NCBI RefSeq assembly: GCF_049316285.1
Contig: NZ_JBMOXA010000004.1
Location: 1 to 64,000, forward strand
Length of the DNA stretch: 64,000 nt
DNA from: Rhodoferax_B sp049316285
Lineage (GTDB): Bacteria > Pseudomonadota > Gammaproteobacteria > Burkholderiales > Burkholderiaceae_C
Direction: 5' to 3'
A program made the position numbers and the translations under genes. How positions within the stretch are numbered: position 1 is the first letter of the stretch; each line of letters begins with the position of its first letter. The notes beneath the pieces were generated by a model. That model did not search any database. It saw only the letters and a list, made by a program, of their open reading frames with translations, and was not told where the DNA came from. Below are positions 62,672 through 64,000 of this stretch, in pieces.

Positions 62672-64000
62672 TCAGCCGGCATCAGTTTCGGCACGTGTGA
62701 TGCCCAGGCGCCGCGCCATCCTCGCCAGGTTGGCCCGGTCAAGCCCCAAGGTGCGCGCGGCCGCGGCCCAACTGCCGCGGTGTTGCGCCAAGGCCTGGGC
62801 AATCATGTCGCGCTCCAGCTTCTCCACCGCCACACGCAGCGCGACCGGAGCCGCCCCGGTTGCCGCCGCTGTGGCGGCTGAGGGTGTTGGCTGTGCAGAC
62901 GCAACTGCGTCGGTCGCCAGTCCCAAGTCCTCGGCCTCCAGTGTCAACATCTGCGGCCGCGGTGTGTGCCGGCCCAGGGCCTTGAGCACACTCCGGCCCA
63001 GCAAATGCTCCAGTTCACGCACATTGCCGGGCCAGGGGTAGGCCAGCAGCGCGGCCTGCGCCTCGGCGCTGAGCCGCACGCTGCGCAGGCCCAGGCGCGA
63101 GCGGTTTTCCTCCAGGAAGCCACCGGCCAGCGGCAGCACATCGCGGCCACGGTCGCGTAATGCGGGCACACGCAAAGGGTAGACGCTGAGGCGGTGGTAG
63201 AAATCGGCACGTAGGTGGCCGGCGCGCACTTCGTCGGCTAGGTCGCGGTTGCTGGCAGCAATCAGGCGCACGTCCACGCGGTGCTCCCGGTCCGAGCCCA
63301 AACGCTGCACCTGGCCGCTTTGCAGCACACGCAGCAGTTTCGCCTGCACCGCCAAGGGCAGTTCGGCCACCTCGTCCAAAAACAGGGTGCCGCCATCGGC
63401 CAGCTCAAACTTGCCGCCACGCTCGGCCACAGCCCCGGTGAAGGCGCCGCGCACATGGCCGAAGAGTTCACTCTCCACCAGGTTGTCGGGCAGCGCCGCG
63501 CAGTTGACCGCCACCATGGGCCGCGTGGCGCGGCTGGAGGCGGCGTGCAGCGCCTGCGCCACCAGTTCCTTGCCGGTGCCGGTTTCGCCCTGGATCAAGA
63601 CACACAACTCGCTGGGGCCCACCAGCGCGATTTCCTTCATCAGTTGGCGGTGCGCCGGGCTTTGCCCGGTCAGGGTGCGCGGCAGACTGCTGCTGGCCGC
63701 TTGCTGGTAGACCTCGGCCCGGTCTTCCAGGCGGCGTATGCGCTGCGCCACCGCCACGGTGGCCGCGGCCAGGCTGGCGAAGGCTTGCAGAGTTTCCGGT
63801 GACTTGGCGGCAAAGCGGTTGACGCTGAGCGCATCCAGCGTGAGCAAGCCCCAGGGCTGGCCGTCCAACTGCAATGCGCAGCCCATGCAGTCGTGCACCG
63901 GCAGATGGCCGTCAATGCCGTCCACCAAACCATCGTAGGGGTCTGGCAAGCCACAGTCGGCGGCGAAGCGCACCGGGCCGGGCGCCGCCAACAGGGCTTC
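62672..64000 (-). CDS. norR: NorR-type sigma-54 activator, N-terminus outside window
   Basis: At least 442 residues; the frame stays open to the window edge. A GAF-like part ends near VAVAQRIRRLEDRAEVYQQA, with PVRFAADCGLPDPYDGLVDG and VHDCMGCALQ, the NorR signature of the nitric-oxide-sensing domain. The AAA+ domain has Walker A GETGTGKE, GAFTGA and Walker B GTLFLDEV, and a Fis-type helix-turn-helix ends the protein (GSWAAAARTLGLDRANLARMARRLG). NorR activates NO-detoxifying genes with sigma-54; targets are usually divergent, here off the right edge. Confidence 0.88.
   Translation of the reverse strand, partial: EALLAAPGPVRFAADCGLPDPYDGLVDGIDGHLPVHDCMGCALQLDGQPWGLLTLDALSVNRFAAKSPETLQAFASLAAATVAVAQRIRRLEDRAEVYQQAASSSLPRTLTGQSPAHRQLMKEIALVGPSELCVLIQGETGTGKELVAQALHAASSRATRPMVAVNCAALPDNLVESELFGHVRGAFTGAVAERGGKFELADGGTLFLDEVAELPLAVQAKLLRVLQSGQVQRLGSDREHRVDVRLIAASNRDLADEVRAGHLRADFYHRLSVYPLRVPALRDRGRDVLPLAGGFLEENRSRLGLRSVRLSAEAQAALLAYPWPGNVRELEHLLGRSVLKALGRHTPRPQMLTLEAEDLGLATDAVASAQPTPSAATAAATGAAPVALRVAVEKLERDMIAQALAQHRGSWAAAARTLGLDRANLARMARRLGITRAETDAG

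Noticed and set aside
1..64000. ATA-GGC as a biased Ile-Gly codon pair (for example in DppC, DctM, GlmU)
   Set aside because: ATC-GGC is also frequent in the same genes, so no clear bias can be claimed without counting.
1..64000. CRISPR arrays, rRNA or tRNA genes
   Set aside because: No regularly spaced repeats, rRNA-like stretches or T-loop/acceptor patterns were seen on reading both strands.

Overview
The window is GC-rich chromosomal DNA from a betaproteobacterium, most likely family Comamonadaceae (a Rhodoferax/Polaromonas-like genome). The evidence is the gene content: a Bug/TctC binding protein, TRAP and Dpp-type transporters, a MesD-like methionine synthase, a phasin-like protein, a PEP-CTERM protein, an RbgA/YlqF-like GTPase and DUF6279. 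Small intergenic repeats also look like those I recall from that family. No rRNA, tRNA, CRISPR array, prophage or intact insertion sequence was found. Both window edges cut a gene: a bestrophin-like channel on the left and a NorR-type activator on the right.

Layout. 1-5.6 kb: bestrophin end, class I glutamine amidotransferase, an overlapping FHA membrane protein/trypsin-like protease pair, a ComEA-like helix-hairpin-helix protein and a MesD-like core methionine synthase. 5.6-20.4 kb: a peptide and 5-oxoproline salvage region. It has a fused 5-oxoprolinase/hydantoinase facing a Dpp-type ABC operon that ends in an M14 carboxypeptidase, then a MarR-like regulator facing a TRAP transporter. The two divergent promoters share a repeated TTGTNGAYA-like site spaced in multiples of 11 bp, which suggests one regulon. 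20.4-29 kb: crcB, a YVAP-repeat protein, glnS, and an HD-GYP/molybdopterin-fold/cytochrome b561 gene group followed by an M23 peptidase.

29-37.5 kb: MFS transporter and LysR regulator, DUF1330, a small basic protein, a Bug-type binding protein, an aspartoacylase-like hydrolase, MliC, a phasin-like protein, an RbgA-like GTPase and an HPF-like protein. 37.5-48.7 kb: a small membrane protein, a non-coding stretch rich in DnaA-box sequences, META/DUF4377 lipoprotein, gshA, DUF6279, glmU, a histidine kinase, an EamA transporter, DUF2059, and an Hsp70-like/esterase pair. 48.7-53.7 kb: a D-amino-acid/glutamate group (LysR, DadA, GltI-type binding protein, aspartate/glutamate racemase) and an unknown exported protein. 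53.7-64 kb: PEP-CTERM protein, a fadD/MBL/prfC/HAD run, a GNAT/FemAB-like and a DegT-like gene, and NorR.

The most unusual signals are: (1) the shared 11-bp-phased operator candidate; (2) two MITE-like elements at 35.7 and 53.7 kb, with different ends but a common core whose 8-bp hairpin is kept by compensating changes; (3) an imperfect duplication carrying paired DnaA boxes at 38.0-38.2 kb; (4) a PEP-CTERM protein with a Cys/Gln pattern resembling internal-thioester domains; (5) short dispersed repeats sitting on gene ends and starts. All functions are inferred by reading the sequence; no database search was run.
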